A stretch of 64,000 nt of DNA from Streptomyces olivochromogenes (GTDB lineage Bacteria > Actinomycetota > Actinomycetes > Streptomycetales > Streptomycetaceae), in NCBI RefSeq assembly GCF_001514115.1, contig NZ_KQ948451.1, forward strand, positions 1,076,109-1,140,108, in the 5' to 3' direction. Position numbers and translations under genes: made by a program. Under the pieces are notes generated by a model that saw only the letters and a list, made by a program, of their open reading frames with translations, was not told the origin of the DNA and searched no databases. Shown piece after piece: positions 43,920-52,144 of this stretch (position 1 is its first letter; every line of letters starts with the position of its first letter).

Positions 43920-45205
43920 GGCGGGCTCCCTGCGGGGCCGGGCACCACCGGGGTGTCCGTCTGCACGGGTGCACCGGGGTGGCGGGCCGGGACCTTCGCC
44001 GGCATCGACACACCCAAGGTCCCTGCCTGCGCCGCCGCACCCGAGGTCCCTGCCTGCGCCGCCGCGCCCGAAGCCCCGGAAGCCACGTCGCCGCCGGCCA
44101 CGTCCCGCGCGGCGCGGGGACGCCGCTGCGCGGGCCCGCGCACACGCGGACTCGCCACCGAATCCGACGGACCCGGCGAGACGGCCCCGGGCGGGATATC
44201 CCCTGACGCCGACTCAGATATGAGGGGCGAGGTATCTTCCGGCGCGCGCTCGGACGCGGGCGGTGAGGCATCTCCCGACGCGCGCTCAGACACGAACGCC
44301 GAGACATCCCCCGACGCATGCTCAGACACGAGGAGCGAAGCATCTCTGGGTACACCTTCAGACACCAGGGACAAGGCATCCCCCAGTACACGCTCGGACA
44401 CAAGCCGCGAGGCATCCCCCGGCGCGCCCCCAGACACGACAGACAAGGCATCCCCCGACACCCCGTCCGCCGTGCCCGTCGGCAAGGAGTCGCTCGCCGA
44501 GTCCACCGCGTCCAGGAGCGCCCACAGCACCTCGCACTTGAACGTCAGCGCCGCCACGGCCCGTTCCTGCTGTTCACGGGTGCGGGCCCAGCCCTGGACC
44601 AGGGCGAGCGCCTCCTCGCTGTCACGGCCGCCCTGCCCGATGCGGGTACGGAAGTACGCGAGCCCTTCCGCCTCGATCCAGGGGTAGTACCGCTCGAACG
44701 CGGCGATCCGCGTGCGCATCAGCCCTGGTGCGGACAGCTCCGTGAGGGAGGCGGCGACCGCGTCGAGCGCAGGGCGCAGGCGGCAGAAATTGACGTAGCC
44801 CTCGACCGCGAGGCGGACGCCGGGCAGCACCCGGGCGGTGTCCCACAGCGCCGGCCGTTCGAGGCCGGCGGCCTCGCCCAGCCGCAGCCAGCGTTCGATG
44901 CCGCCCTGACCGGCGGCCGTGCCGTCGTGGTCCTGGATCCTGCGGACCCACGCCCGCCGCAGTGCGGGATCGTCGAACTTGGCCAGGATCAGGGCGTCCT
45001 TGACGGGGATGTGGCGTTGGTAGTGGAAGCGGTTGATGATCCAGCGGCGCAGCTCGGCCGGGGTCAACTCGCCTTGGCGCATACGGACGTTGAAGGGATG
45101 GCGGTCGTGGTAGCGGTCCTCGGCGACGGCACGCAGCCGCTCGGTGAACTCGGCGGTTCCCCAAGGGGCCGCGCCACCGTCGTCGCGCACCGGTGTCGCG
45201 GTCAT
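43916..45205 (-). CDS. pqqC: PQQ synthase PqqC with a 190-residue repeat-rich C-terminal tail
   Basis: PqqC performs the last oxidation and ring closure of PQQ. Residues about 15-236 are a complete PqqC: FNVRMRQGELTPAELRRWIINRFHYQRHIPVKDALILAKFDD, GGIERWLRLGEAAGLER, VLPGVRLAVEGYVNFCR, SLTELSAPGLMRTRIAAFERYYPWIEAEGLAYFRTR and FKCEVLWALLDAVD. Normal PqqC ends there. Here another 190 residues follow: seven copies of a 12-residue unit (251-334, type GDASxLVSERxS), a Pro/Arg-rich stretch, and two copies of AAAQAGTSG (381-398). The tail looks disordered and is not needed for the known reaction. The start is 18 bp after pqqA, and pqqD follows with a 4-bp overlap. pqqB is not present. Confidence 0.9.
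   Translation of the reverse strand: MTATPVRDDGGAAPWGTAEFTERLRAVAEDRYHDRHPFNVRMRQGELTPAELRRWIINRFHYQRHIPVKDALILAKFDDPALRRAWVRRIQDHDGTAAGQGGIERWLRLGEAAGLERPALWDTARVLPGVRLAVEGYVNFCRLRPALDAVAASLTELSAPGLMRTRIAAFERYYPWIEAEGLAYFRTRIGQGGRDSEEALALVQGWARTREQQERAVAALTFKCEVLWALLDAVDSASDSLPTGTADGVSGDALSVVSGGAPGDASRLVSERVLGDALSLVSEGVPRDASLLVSEHASGDVSAFVSERASGDASPPASERAPEDTSPLISESASGDIPPGAVSPGPSDSVASPRVRGPAQRRPRAARDVAGGDVASGASGAAAQAGTSGAAAQAGTLGVSMPAKVPARHPGAPVQTDTPVVPGPAGSPP
44204..44455. repeat. Seven 36-bp tandem repeats in the pqqC tail
   Basis: The 252-bp array encodes seven 12-residue units of PqqC residues 251-334, with consensus G-D-A-S-x-L-V-S-E-x-A-S/P. The units vary at several positions yet keep the frame and the Asp/Ser/Glu pattern, which suggests either selection on the peptide or an old expansion. 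A second array of two 27-bp units lies at 44012-44065. Confidence 0.9.
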
Positions 45206-45223
45206 GGTTCGACAGCCGTGGGG

Positions 45224-45418
45224 CTAGGCCGTACGTGCCGGGTGCGGCCCGGCGGGTGCCGGTTCGGCCACCGGGCCCAGGCGGTCGCCGAGGGCGTACG
45301 CGGTGACCTCCAGGGCGGTCTCGACGACTTGATACCCGGGGGTCTCCCAGACCCTTTCCTCCGATGTTTCCCGAATGACCTGCTCCGCGCGGCGGCCTTC
45401 GAGGGCGCTCTTGTTCAT
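45224..45418 (-). CDS. pqqA: PQQ precursor peptide PqqA
   Basis: The 64-residue peptide contains the Glu-x3-Tyr pair that becomes PQQ: E-V-T-A-Y within WETPGYQVVETALEVTAYALGD. This is longer than the classic peptide of about 24 residues, with an N-terminal leader (MNKSALEGRRAEQVIRETSEERV) and a Pro/Ala-rich follower. I chose the ATG at 45416-45418. A frame extending 21 codons upstream has no added support. It is the first gene of the operon and lies 18 bp before pqqC. Confidence 0.82.
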   Translation of the reverse strand: MNKSALEGRRAEQVIRETSEERVWETPGYQVVETALEVTAYALGDRLGPVAEPAPAGPHPARTA

Positions 45419-45700
45419 GTGCGCATACCTGCTTTCCTGATGGGTGGGGGGTGTAGAGCCCAGACAGGTGCTGGTGTTCACATGCGTGCACCGAGTTCAT
45501 GAACCCGTTCGGTGACGCCCTACAGAGTGGTCGGATGACGGAACCCGGTCAATGGTCCGGACCGATAAGGTCGGATCCATTTCCGGCCAATCTCCGACCC
45601 TCACCAGGAATCCACGGCAAATCCGCCGGTCAGGAATGCATAACGGCCGGTGATCGTTGACCATGGGAGTACCAACCGACGACTTAAGGATCGAGAGCTC
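45419..45700. promoter_or_regulatory. Divergent promoter region between pqqA and the aldo/keto reductase
   Basis: This 282-bp gap should hold the promoter of the 12.4-kb pqq-polysaccharide operon. It has two perfect 10-bp palindromes, GTTCATGAAC (45495-45504) and GGTCCGGACC (45554-45563). I do not see a convincing -35/-10 pair, and no regulator gene is adjacent. Confidence 0.4.
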
Positions 45701-46534
45701 GTGAGCAAGGTCCCCCCGATCATCCTGAACAACGGCGTCGAGATGCCGCAGCTGGGCTTCGGTGTCTGGCAGGTCCCGGACGACGAGGCGGAGCAGGCCG
45801 TCGCCACGGCGCTGGAGTCCGGATACCGCAGCATCGACACCGCGGCGATCTACGGCAACGAGGAGGGCACGGGCAAGGCCATCGCCGCCTCCGGCATCGC
45901 CCGTGAGGAACTCTTCGTCACCACCAAGCTCTGGAACAGCGACCAGGGGTACGACTCGACGCTCCGCGCGTTCGACACCTCCCTGGAGAAGCTCGGCCTG
46001 GACTACCTCGACCTGTACCTGATCCACTGGCCGCTGCCGACCCGGGGCAAGTACATCGACACGTACAAGGCCTTCGAGAAGCTCTACTCGGACGGCCGGA
46101 TCAAGGCCATCGGCGTCTCCAACTTCTACCCGGAGTACCTGGAGGAGCTGATCGAGGCGACGTCCGTCATCCCGGCCGTCAACCAGATCGAGCTGCACCC
46201 GCACCTCCAGCAGCACGCGGTCCGCGAGTACCACGCGCAGCAGGGCATCGCCACCGAGGCATGGTCCCCGCTCGGCTCGGGCAAGGGCCTGCTGGAGGTC
46301 CCGGCGATCATCGCCATCGCCCAGAAGCACAACCGCACCCCGGCCCAGATCGTGCTGCGCTGGCACATCCAGCTGGGCAACGTCGTGATCCCCAAGTCCG
46401 TGACCCCGTCCCGGATCAAGGAGAACATCGACGTCTTCGACTTCTCGCTCGACACCGAGGACATCGCGGCGATCAGCGCGCTGAACGAGGACCGTCGCGT
46501 GGGTCCCGACCCGGCGACGTTCGACATGGGCTGA
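45701..46534 (+). CDS. Aldo/keto reductase
   Basis: This NADPH-dependent carbonyl reductase has 277 residues. The catalytic tetrad is visible: Asp and Tyr in SGYRSIDTAAIYGNEEG, Lys in FVTTKLWNSDQG and His in DLYLIHWPLP. The signature IKAIGVSNFYPEYLEELI and the C-terminal VVIPKSVTPSRIKENIDVFDF are also present. GTG 45701 gives the usual start MSKVPPIILNNGVEMPQLGFGVW. It is divergent from the pqq operon and followed by a strong hairpin. Confidence 0.93.
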   Translation: MSKVPPIILNNGVEMPQLGFGVWQVPDDEAEQAVATALESGYRSIDTAAIYGNEEGTGKAIAASGIAREELFVTTKLWNSDQGYDSTLRAFDTSLEKLGLDYLDLYLIHWPLPTRGKYIDTYKAFEKLYSDGRIKAIGVSNFYPEYLEELIEATSVIPAVNQIELHPHLQQHAVREYHAQQGIATEAWSPLGSGKGLLEVPAIIAIAQKHNRTPAQIVLRWHIQLGNVVIPKSVTPSRIKENIDVFDFSLDTEDIAAISALNEDRRVGPDPATFDMG

Positions 46535-46567
46535 GCCCGACCCTCAGGGGCTGACCTGCCCCGACCC

Positions 46568-46610
46568 CGCCGTCGGCCCGGACGCGCACCGCGTGTCCGG
46601 GCCGACGGCG
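46568..46610 (+). terminator. Strong hairpin terminator after the aldo/keto reductase
   Basis: CGCCGTCGGCCCGGAC (46568-46583) pairs perfectly with GTCCGGGCCGACGGCG (46595-46610): a 16-bp stem with an 11-base loop, 33 bp after the stop. Confidence 0.88.
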
Positions 46611-46738
46611 TCTTCCCACGCACGCGCCGACGCGCATCCACACCCCTCCACGGCGGTTTCAGTCTCTGGACCGGACCAACTCCGCCGGAGGGCTTGACGC
46701 GGTCATGCAAGAGGGCCACCTTGTAGCGCAACCCGGTA

Positions 46739-46751
46739 AGGAAACTTTCCT
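46739..46751. promoter_or_regulatory. CsnR-box-like palindrome upstream of chitosanase
   Basis: AGGAAACTTTCCT is a perfect inverted repeat around a single base, 19 bp before the chitosanase GTG. With its flanks it closely matches the palindrome I remember for the ROK repressor CsnR upstream of Streptomyces and Kitasatospora chitosanase genes. A TTGACG (-35-like) lies at 46694-46699. No csnR gene is nearby. Confidence 0.65.
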
Positions 46752-46770
46752 AACAGAAGGGTCCCCCACA

Positions 46771-47466
46771 GTGCGCTCTCGAACACTGACCCTCGCGGCC
46801 GTCGCCGGTGCCGCGCTCCTCGCCACCGCGGCGCTCCCGGCCAGCGCGTCGGGCTCCGTCACCCCCCGTTCCGCCCAGGAGGGTTCGGTCAGCGCGGCCG
46901 ACCTGCTCGCCAAGGTGACGTCCTGTTCGCAGATATCGAACGGCAAGTACAAGACCGACGACGAGACCTCGGCCACCATCCCCGTGTGCGGCAAGAACGG
47001 CGCGGTGTTCTGGAAGGCCGACATGGACATCGACTGCGACGGCCAGGTCACCGGCAAGTGCAACGGCGACGCCGACCCCTGGTTCCAGGACGACACGGCG
47101 TTCCACCAGTCCGACGGGAAGCCGCTGCGCGCCGAGTCGCTGCCGTATGTCGTCGTGCCCAGCACCAGCAGCATCTGGAAGTACACGAGCTACGGCATCA
47201 AGGGCGGCGGTGTCGTCGCCGTGATCTACAACAACAAGGTCGAGTACGCGGTGGTCGGCGACACCGGGCCCACGAAGATCATCGGTGAGGCGTCGTACGC
47301 CACGGCGAAGGCCCTCGGTATCGACCCCGACCCTGCCACGGGCGGGGCCGACTCCGGCGTGACGTACATCCTGTTCAAGAACTCCCAGGTGTCGCCGATC
47401 GAGAGTCACAGTGCGGCGGTGTCGCTCGGGGACTCGTTGGCGAAGCAGTTCCTGCAGAACAACTGA
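46771..47466 (+). CDS. Secreted chitosanase, GH75 family
   Basis: The enzyme is predicted to hydrolyse chitosan outside the cell. The 231-residue protein has a signal peptide (RSRTLTLAAVAGAALLATAALPASA-SG). The GH75 domain includes GKNGAVFWKADMDIDCDGQ with the catalytic-type Asp residues, DPWFQDDTAF, SLPYVVVPSTSSIWKY and VVAVIYNNKVEYAVVGDTGPTKIIGEASYATAKALGI. The start is GTG 46771 after AGAAGGG. An upstream extension to 46705 would run through the operator, so it was not used. Confidence 0.92.
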   Translation: MRSRTLTLAAVAGAALLATAALPASASGSVTPRSAQEGSVSAADLLAKVTSCSQISNGKYKTDDETSATIPVCGKNGAVFWKADMDIDCDGQVTGKCNGDADPWFQDDTAFHQSDGKPLRAESLPYVVVPSTSSIWKYTSYGIKGGGVVAVIYNNKVEYAVVGDTGPTKIIGEASYATAKALGIDPDPATGGADSGVTYILFKNSQVSPIESHSAAVSLGDSLAKQFLQNN

Positions 47467-47521
47467 GGTCTCCGTAACAACTGCGGTTTCCGCAACGACT
47501 GAGGTGCCCGCGGGTCCGACG

Positions 47522-48223
47522 TCAGTTGGGCTGGCCGATCGGACGTACCACCACGGTGTTCACATCGACGCCCGACGGCTGTCCGATCGCCCAGACGATC
47601 GACTCGGCGAGCTGGTCCGCCGTCAGCAGATGACCGGGTGGCAGACTCCCGTAGCTGTCCCAGAACGGGGTCTCCACCCGGCCCGGCGAGATCAGGGTCA
47701 CGCCGACACCGAACTCGGTCACCTCGCGGCGGGCGTTCTCGGCGAGCCCGGTCACGGCCCACTTGGTGGCCCCGTAGATGTTGCCGGGGCCGTGGACGTG
47801 GCCCGCCACACTCCCGACCAGCACGATCCGGCCCCGCGTCTCCTTCAGGGCGTCGATGGAGGCCCTGATCAGCAGCGCGGGACCCAGCACATTGGTCAGC
47901 ACCATCTCGGACCAGCCCGCCGGATCACCGCCGGCGACGGTGTCGTGCGTGGCGAAACCCGCGTTGGCGACGACGGTGTCGAGGCGCCCGAACTCCTTGA
48001 GCGTCAGCTCGACCGCGGCCAGCACCTGGTCGTAATCGGCCGCGTTCCCGACGACCGTCAACAGGCCCTCGGGGTTCCCGAGTTCCTCGGCAAAGGCACG
48101 CAGCCGATCCGCACCCCGGCCGGTGACCGTGACCCGGTGGCCGGCATCGAGCAGTCGCCGCGCGGCCGCGGCGCCGATGCCGCTTCCGCCACCGGTGATG
48201 AGTGCGACAGGTGAGTCGGTCAT
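47522..48223 (-). CDS. Short-chain dehydrogenase/reductase (SDR)
   Basis: The 233-residue classical SDR has the cofactor motif ALITGGGSGIGAAAARRLL (residues 7-25), NAGFA near residue 88, and the Ser-Tyr-Lys site (GSVAGHVHGPGNIYGATKWAVTG near residue 136). The ATG at 48221-48223 was chosen because the SDR fold begins at once. A frame extending upstream has no family match. It converges on the chitosanase gene. The substrate is unknown. Confidence 0.9.
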   Translation of the reverse strand: MTDSPVALITGGGSGIGAAAARRLLDAGHRVTVTGRGADRLRAFAEELGNPEGLLTVVGNAADYDQVLAAVELTLKEFGRLDTVVANAGFATHDTVAGGDPAGWSEMVLTNVLGPALLIRASIDALKETRGRIVLVGSVAGHVHGPGNIYGATKWAVTGLAENARREVTEFGVGVTLISPGRVETPFWDSYGSLPPGHLLTADQLAESIVWAIGQPSGVDVNTVVVRPIGQPN

Positions 48224-48309
48224 GGATACCCCCGCTTGTTGTATGACGACCAGCGGGAGTACATCACTTGGAGCTCCCTCGAAGTCAAGGCCGGCACCGC
48301 CGACCTCCC

Positions 48310-51300
48310 TCAACACGTCTTCCGGTAGGGCACGTCGGGCAGATATCTGCGCCACTCGGCCCGGGTCGCCCCGCCCCCCGCCCGGGCACACACATCGGCC
48401 ACCGCGCGGTCCGGCGCCAACTTCACCGAACGCAGAGGAAGATGAGCTGTCGCGATGCGCAACTCCCCTGCACCCGGGGTGAATCCGATCGCGAGGACGG
48501 GTCCGTCACCGGTCGGCAGGGTCGCTCCCGCCAGTCGCGGGGACGCCGTCTCCCACACATGGACCGAGCCGTCGTCCCGGCTCGCGGCCAGCAGCGAGCC
48601 GTCGGCCGAGAAGGCCAGGGCGGGCCGCTCGACGGTGGAGTCGGCGACTGCGAGGACGGCGATCCGGTGCCGGGCGCCCGCGTCCCACAGGGTGAGGCGT
48701 CCCTGGGTGTCGGCGGCGGCCAAGAAGCGTCCGTCGGGGCTGAAGACCGCGGTGCGCAGGAGATCCTCACCCTCGAACCCCCTCCTGCGCCTGCCCGTCT
48801 CGACATCGATCAGGACTCCTTCGGCGGTCACGACCGTACGCCCTGCCGGGTCGATCGCGGCGGGGCCTTCGCTCCGTCTTCCGACGACGTGGGAGACGGG
48901 GTGCGCGCCCTGACGGGTGACGCGGATCCCGTCGCGGGTGCTGACGGCGGTGTGCACCGTGCCGTCCGCGGCGACGGCACGCACCGCGGGCCGCACCGCG
49001 GGTTCGGCCGACTTCCCGTCGGCGTCGAACGCGGCGTCGGTCCGCGCCTTCTTCCGCCACGCCGTACTGATGAGCCCGTGCAGCGAGAGGGTGCGTACGA
49101 CTCCCGCCCGGGAACCTTCGCGGTAGCGCAGCACACCCTCGCGCGGGTCGAGCCGGATGTCGGTGACGGCGGGGGTCTCGACGGGGAACGTGATGAGCGG
49201 TCGGCGCGGCCCGCCGTCCGCCGGGGCCGGGCTGTCCGTACGCCACAGGGCCAGGCCGGCCGAACCCCGGCTGAGGGCGTAGGCGCCCGTGGGGTCGAAC
49301 TCCACCGAGCTGACGCCCTCGCCGGGCATCGGCAGCAGGGGACGTCCCCGGTCGGCATGGAAGTCCCAGGTGACGACGCCGTCCGTGGTTCCCGCGGCCA
49401 GCGCGCGGTTGTCGGGGGTGAAGGTCAACTCGTCCGACCGGCACAGCAGCCGCTGCGTCCGCGCGGGCGGATCGGTCACGACCCGGCGCCGCTCGACGAC
49501 GTCCCAGACGCGCAGTTGTTCACCGTCGTGGGTGCACCAGGCCAGGAACCGGTCGTTCGCGCTCAGTACCGGCAGCGGTCCGTCCGGATCGCCCCCTGGA
49601 TACCGGAGGAGGACCCGCTCCCGTCGTACGTCCCACACCTCGACCGTGGCCCGCTCGTCTCCGGTCCCCCGCCCTCCGCGCCGTACGACGAAGGTGCGTC
49701 CGCTCGGCCCGAACGCCCCGTCGGTGTCGGTCCAGGGTCCCGGCGCGATGCGGTGGCTCTCGCCGTGGGACAGGTTCCTGACCGTCGCGCCGTCACGGCC
49801 GCGGTACGCGATCCAGCGTGCGTCGGCGCTGACGTCGGTGATCCCCTCCGAAAGACCGGGCAGCGCGACCTCACGCAGTTGCCGCTGACGGCTTACGTCC
49901 CACTGAACGACCTTGTCCCGTACGACCGTTGTGTAGATCCGGCCGTCCGCGCTGAGCCAGTACGGCGCGTTGAGGGCGCGGATCTGTGCGGGTTGGGTGA
50001 AGGCGGCCTGGTCGCTCTGGGCGGCGGCCGTCCGGACCGCCTCGCGTGTCTCGGGCAGGTCCGCGGTGCGCCAGGCCGCGAGCGCGAGGCGCATCGCCGT
50101 GCGCGGATCCGTCGCCCTGAGCGTGTCCGCGAAGACGGCGACCCGGCGGGCCTCCGCCTCGTCCCGTTGCCGTGCGCTGGCCCCGCTCTGCCGCCAGGCG
50201 GCCACACCGGCCACGACGGCGAGGCAGAGCAGCACGGCGAGGGACATGGTCAGACTCCGCAGACGGCGGGCCGCACGGGCGGCGGCACGAACACCCGACT
50301 CGTACGCCGTCACGCTCGCGGACAGGAAGTCCCGCTCCAGCGGGCTCAACTCCCCCTGTTCGGAGCCGAATTCCTCCCGCGCCGCCGTCAGGCGCACTCC
50401 CCGGTAGAGGGCTCCGGCGTCCCGGTCCAGCTGCTGCCAGGTGCCCGCCGCCTCGGTGAGCCTGCGATGCAGCCGCAGCCTTTCGCGGTCCTCGTCCACC
50501 CAGCCGCGCAGCCGGGGCCAGGCACTGATCAGGGCCTCGTGCGCGAGGTCGACGGTGTCGCCGTCGACGGTCAACAGGCGTGACGCCACCAGTTGTTCGA
50601 GCACCCGCGCCGTGGTGTCGGCTTCCCCCAGTTCGTCGCGGTGGACGGGCCGCCGGGTGTCCTCGGCCCCGTCACCTGGGTTCACCAACCGCAGCAGCAG
50701 CGCCCGTACCGCGGCCGCCTCGACGGGGGTGCAGTGCGCGTACACCTCCTCCGCGGTGTGCGCGACGGCGCCCTGGACGCCGCCGATCGCCTCGTACGCG
50801 GTCAGCGAGAGGGTACGGGCGCTGCGGCGCCGCCAGATCTCGCGCAGCGCGTGGGCCATCAGGGGCAGGCCGCCCGGCTCGTCGGCCACGTCCGCCACGA
50901 TGCGGGCGGTGAGGGCGCGTTCGACGACGACCCGTCGCGCGGCGGCCGGCCGGACGACCGCCTCGCGCAGCCGCTGCGGGGTCATCGGCCCGACGAGCAG
51001 GGTGGAGTCGCGCAGCGCCTCGGCGAGCGGGCCGTGTTCGGCGCACCGCCCGTAGAAGTCGGCGCGGACCCCGATGATCACGCGCAGTCCGCTGTCCGGG
51101 TCCAGTGCCGTGAGCAACCGCTCGATGAACAGGGCCCGTTCACCGGGGTCGCCGCAGAGCGCGAAGAGCTCCTCGAACTGGTCGACGACGAGCAGGGTGT
51201 CGCCGGGCGCGTCGTGCGGGACGAACAGCGCGTCATGGGTGCGGGCCGGGTGGGCGCCGGGGGTGAGGATGCGGATGGCGGCGGGGGCCGGAGGGTGCGG

Positions 51301-51963
51301 GGCGGACAGCGGGGAGGGGACGGCGGACGGAGCGGGCTCGGTGGTCGTGGTCCCGAATTCGGACACGGGGGGCCTGCGTTGTCCGGGGAGCGCTGCGCGC
51401 GTCCGTACCGGGGCGGCCGGCTCCGCTGCACTCGCGCCGGCCGATGCGCGCAGCGCCGGTATCAGCCCCGCCCGTAAGAGGGACGACTTGCCGCTGCCCG
51501 AGGCGCCGACGACGGCCGACACCCGGCTGCGGCCGACGAGTCGCAGCAGTTCGGCGATCAGGTCGTCGCGGCCGTGGAAGCGGTCCCGGTCGGCGGGCTC
51601 GAAGCGGGCGAGTCCCGGGTACGGGCCCTCGGCATCGTCCGGTGCGGGCGTGCCCGCGTCGTCCGCGAGCGCCGCGCGCCAGCGCCGCTCCCACACGGAG
51701 GGGTCCCCTCCGCACGCGCTGACGTACGCCAGGAGCACCGGCAGTGTGGGCAGTTTCTCGCCCGCCGCCGCGGCGGACAGTGTGGGCCCCGAGTAGCCCG
51801 CCCGACGGGCCATCGCGCGGTAGGTCGGAGCGCCCGCCTCGTCACGGAGCCCCCGCAGCTCGAAGGCGAACCGCGCCGCCGCGCCCTGCGCCGGGTCCAA
51901 CGGCTTCTCTCGGCGTCCCACCGGTGACTCCCCCCCGTCCGCGGCGGCCCGATCCGTCGGCAC
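48310..51963 (-). CDS. Membrane-anchored nSTAND1 NTPase with N-terminal HTH and WD40-like repeats
   Basis: The 1217-residue signalling-type NTPase starts with an XRE-like HTH (residues about 28-95: RFAFELRGLRDEAGAPTYRAMARRAGYSGPTLSAAAAGEKLP). A STAND NTPase domain follows with Walker A GASGSGKS (153-160) and Walker B LLVVDQFEELF (257-267), then winged-helix segments. A transmembrane helix near 565-585 (MSLAVLLCLAVVAGVAAW) leads to a C-terminal half of divergent WD40-like blades (VWDVVERRR, AVFSPDGRFLAAADTQGRLTLWDAG, LAFSADGSLLAASRDDGSVHVWE). The start is GTG 51963. Such proteins are frequent in Streptomyces and cyanobacteria. Some STAND proteins act in defence or development; the role here is unknown. 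It stands alone. Confidence 0.88.
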   Translation of the reverse strand: MPTDRAAADGGESPVGRREKPLDPAQGAAARFAFELRGLRDEAGAPTYRAMARRAGYSGPTLSAAAAGEKLPTLPVLLAYVSACGGDPSVWERRWRAALADDAGTPAPDDAEGPYPGLARFEPADRDRFHGRDDLIAELLRLVGRSRVSAVVGASGSGKSSLLRAGLIPALRASAGASAAEPAAPVRTRAALPGQRRPPVSEFGTTTTEPAPSAVPSPLSAPHPPAPAAIRILTPGAHPARTHDALFVPHDAPGDTLLVVDQFEELFALCGDPGERALFIERLLTALDPDSGLRVIIGVRADFYGRCAEHGPLAEALRDSTLLVGPMTPQRLREAVVRPAAARRVVVERALTARIVADVADEPGGLPLMAHALREIWRRRSARTLSLTAYEAIGGVQGAVAHTAEEVYAHCTPVEAAAVRALLLRLVNPGDGAEDTRRPVHRDELGEADTTARVLEQLVASRLLTVDGDTVDLAHEALISAWPRLRGWVDEDRERLRLHRRLTEAAGTWQQLDRDAGALYRGVRLTAAREEFGSEQGELSPLERDFLSASVTAYESGVRAAARAARRLRSLTMSLAVLLCLAVVAGVAAWRQSGASARQRDEAEARRVAVFADTLRATDPRTAMRLALAAWRTADLPETREAVRTAAAQSDQAAFTQPAQIRALNAPYWLSADGRIYTTVVRDKVVQWDVSRQRQLREVALPGLSEGITDVSADARWIAYRGRDGATVRNLSHGESHRIAPGPWTDTDGAFGPSGRTFVVRRGGRGTGDERATVEVWDVRRERVLLRYPGGDPDGPLPVLSANDRFLAWCTHDGEQLRVWDVVERRRVVTDPPARTQRLLCRSDELTFTPDNRALAAGTTDGVVTWDFHADRGRPLLPMPGEGVSSVEFDPTGAYALSRGSAGLALWRTDSPAPADGGPRRPLITFPVETPAVTDIRLDPREGVLRYREGSRAGVVRTLSLHGLISTAWRKKARTDAAFDADGKSAEPAVRPAVRAVAADGTVHTAVSTRDGIRVTRQGAHPVSHVVGRRSEGPAAIDPAGRTVVTAEGVLIDVETGRRRRGFEGEDLLRTAVFSPDGRFLAAADTQGRLTLWDAGARHRIAVLAVADSTVERPALAFSADGSLLAASRDDGSVHVWETASPRLAGATLPTGDGPVLAIGFTPGAGELRIATAHLPLRSVKLAPDRAVADVCARAGGGATRAEWRRYLPDVPYRKTC

Positions 51964-52144
51964 CGCTCCCCACCCGCATTGATAGGAGCCCCGCGACGGG
52001 GCTGCCCATCAATCGTGCGGCGGCTGGACTCGGCGGTGCACGTCCTCGGGACCCCGTCGGAGGGGACCGCGAGGCATCGCCCACGCGCCGGAGTCAGCCA
52101 TCGCCACCACACACACTTCCAGACCGCCACTCGTCCCCGCACGG

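Noticed and set aside
48268..50583. 771-codon plus-strand frame opposite the nSTAND gene
   Set aside because: Its product is Gly/Arg/Asp-rich with no domains, while the minus strand encodes WD40 and NTPase motifs.
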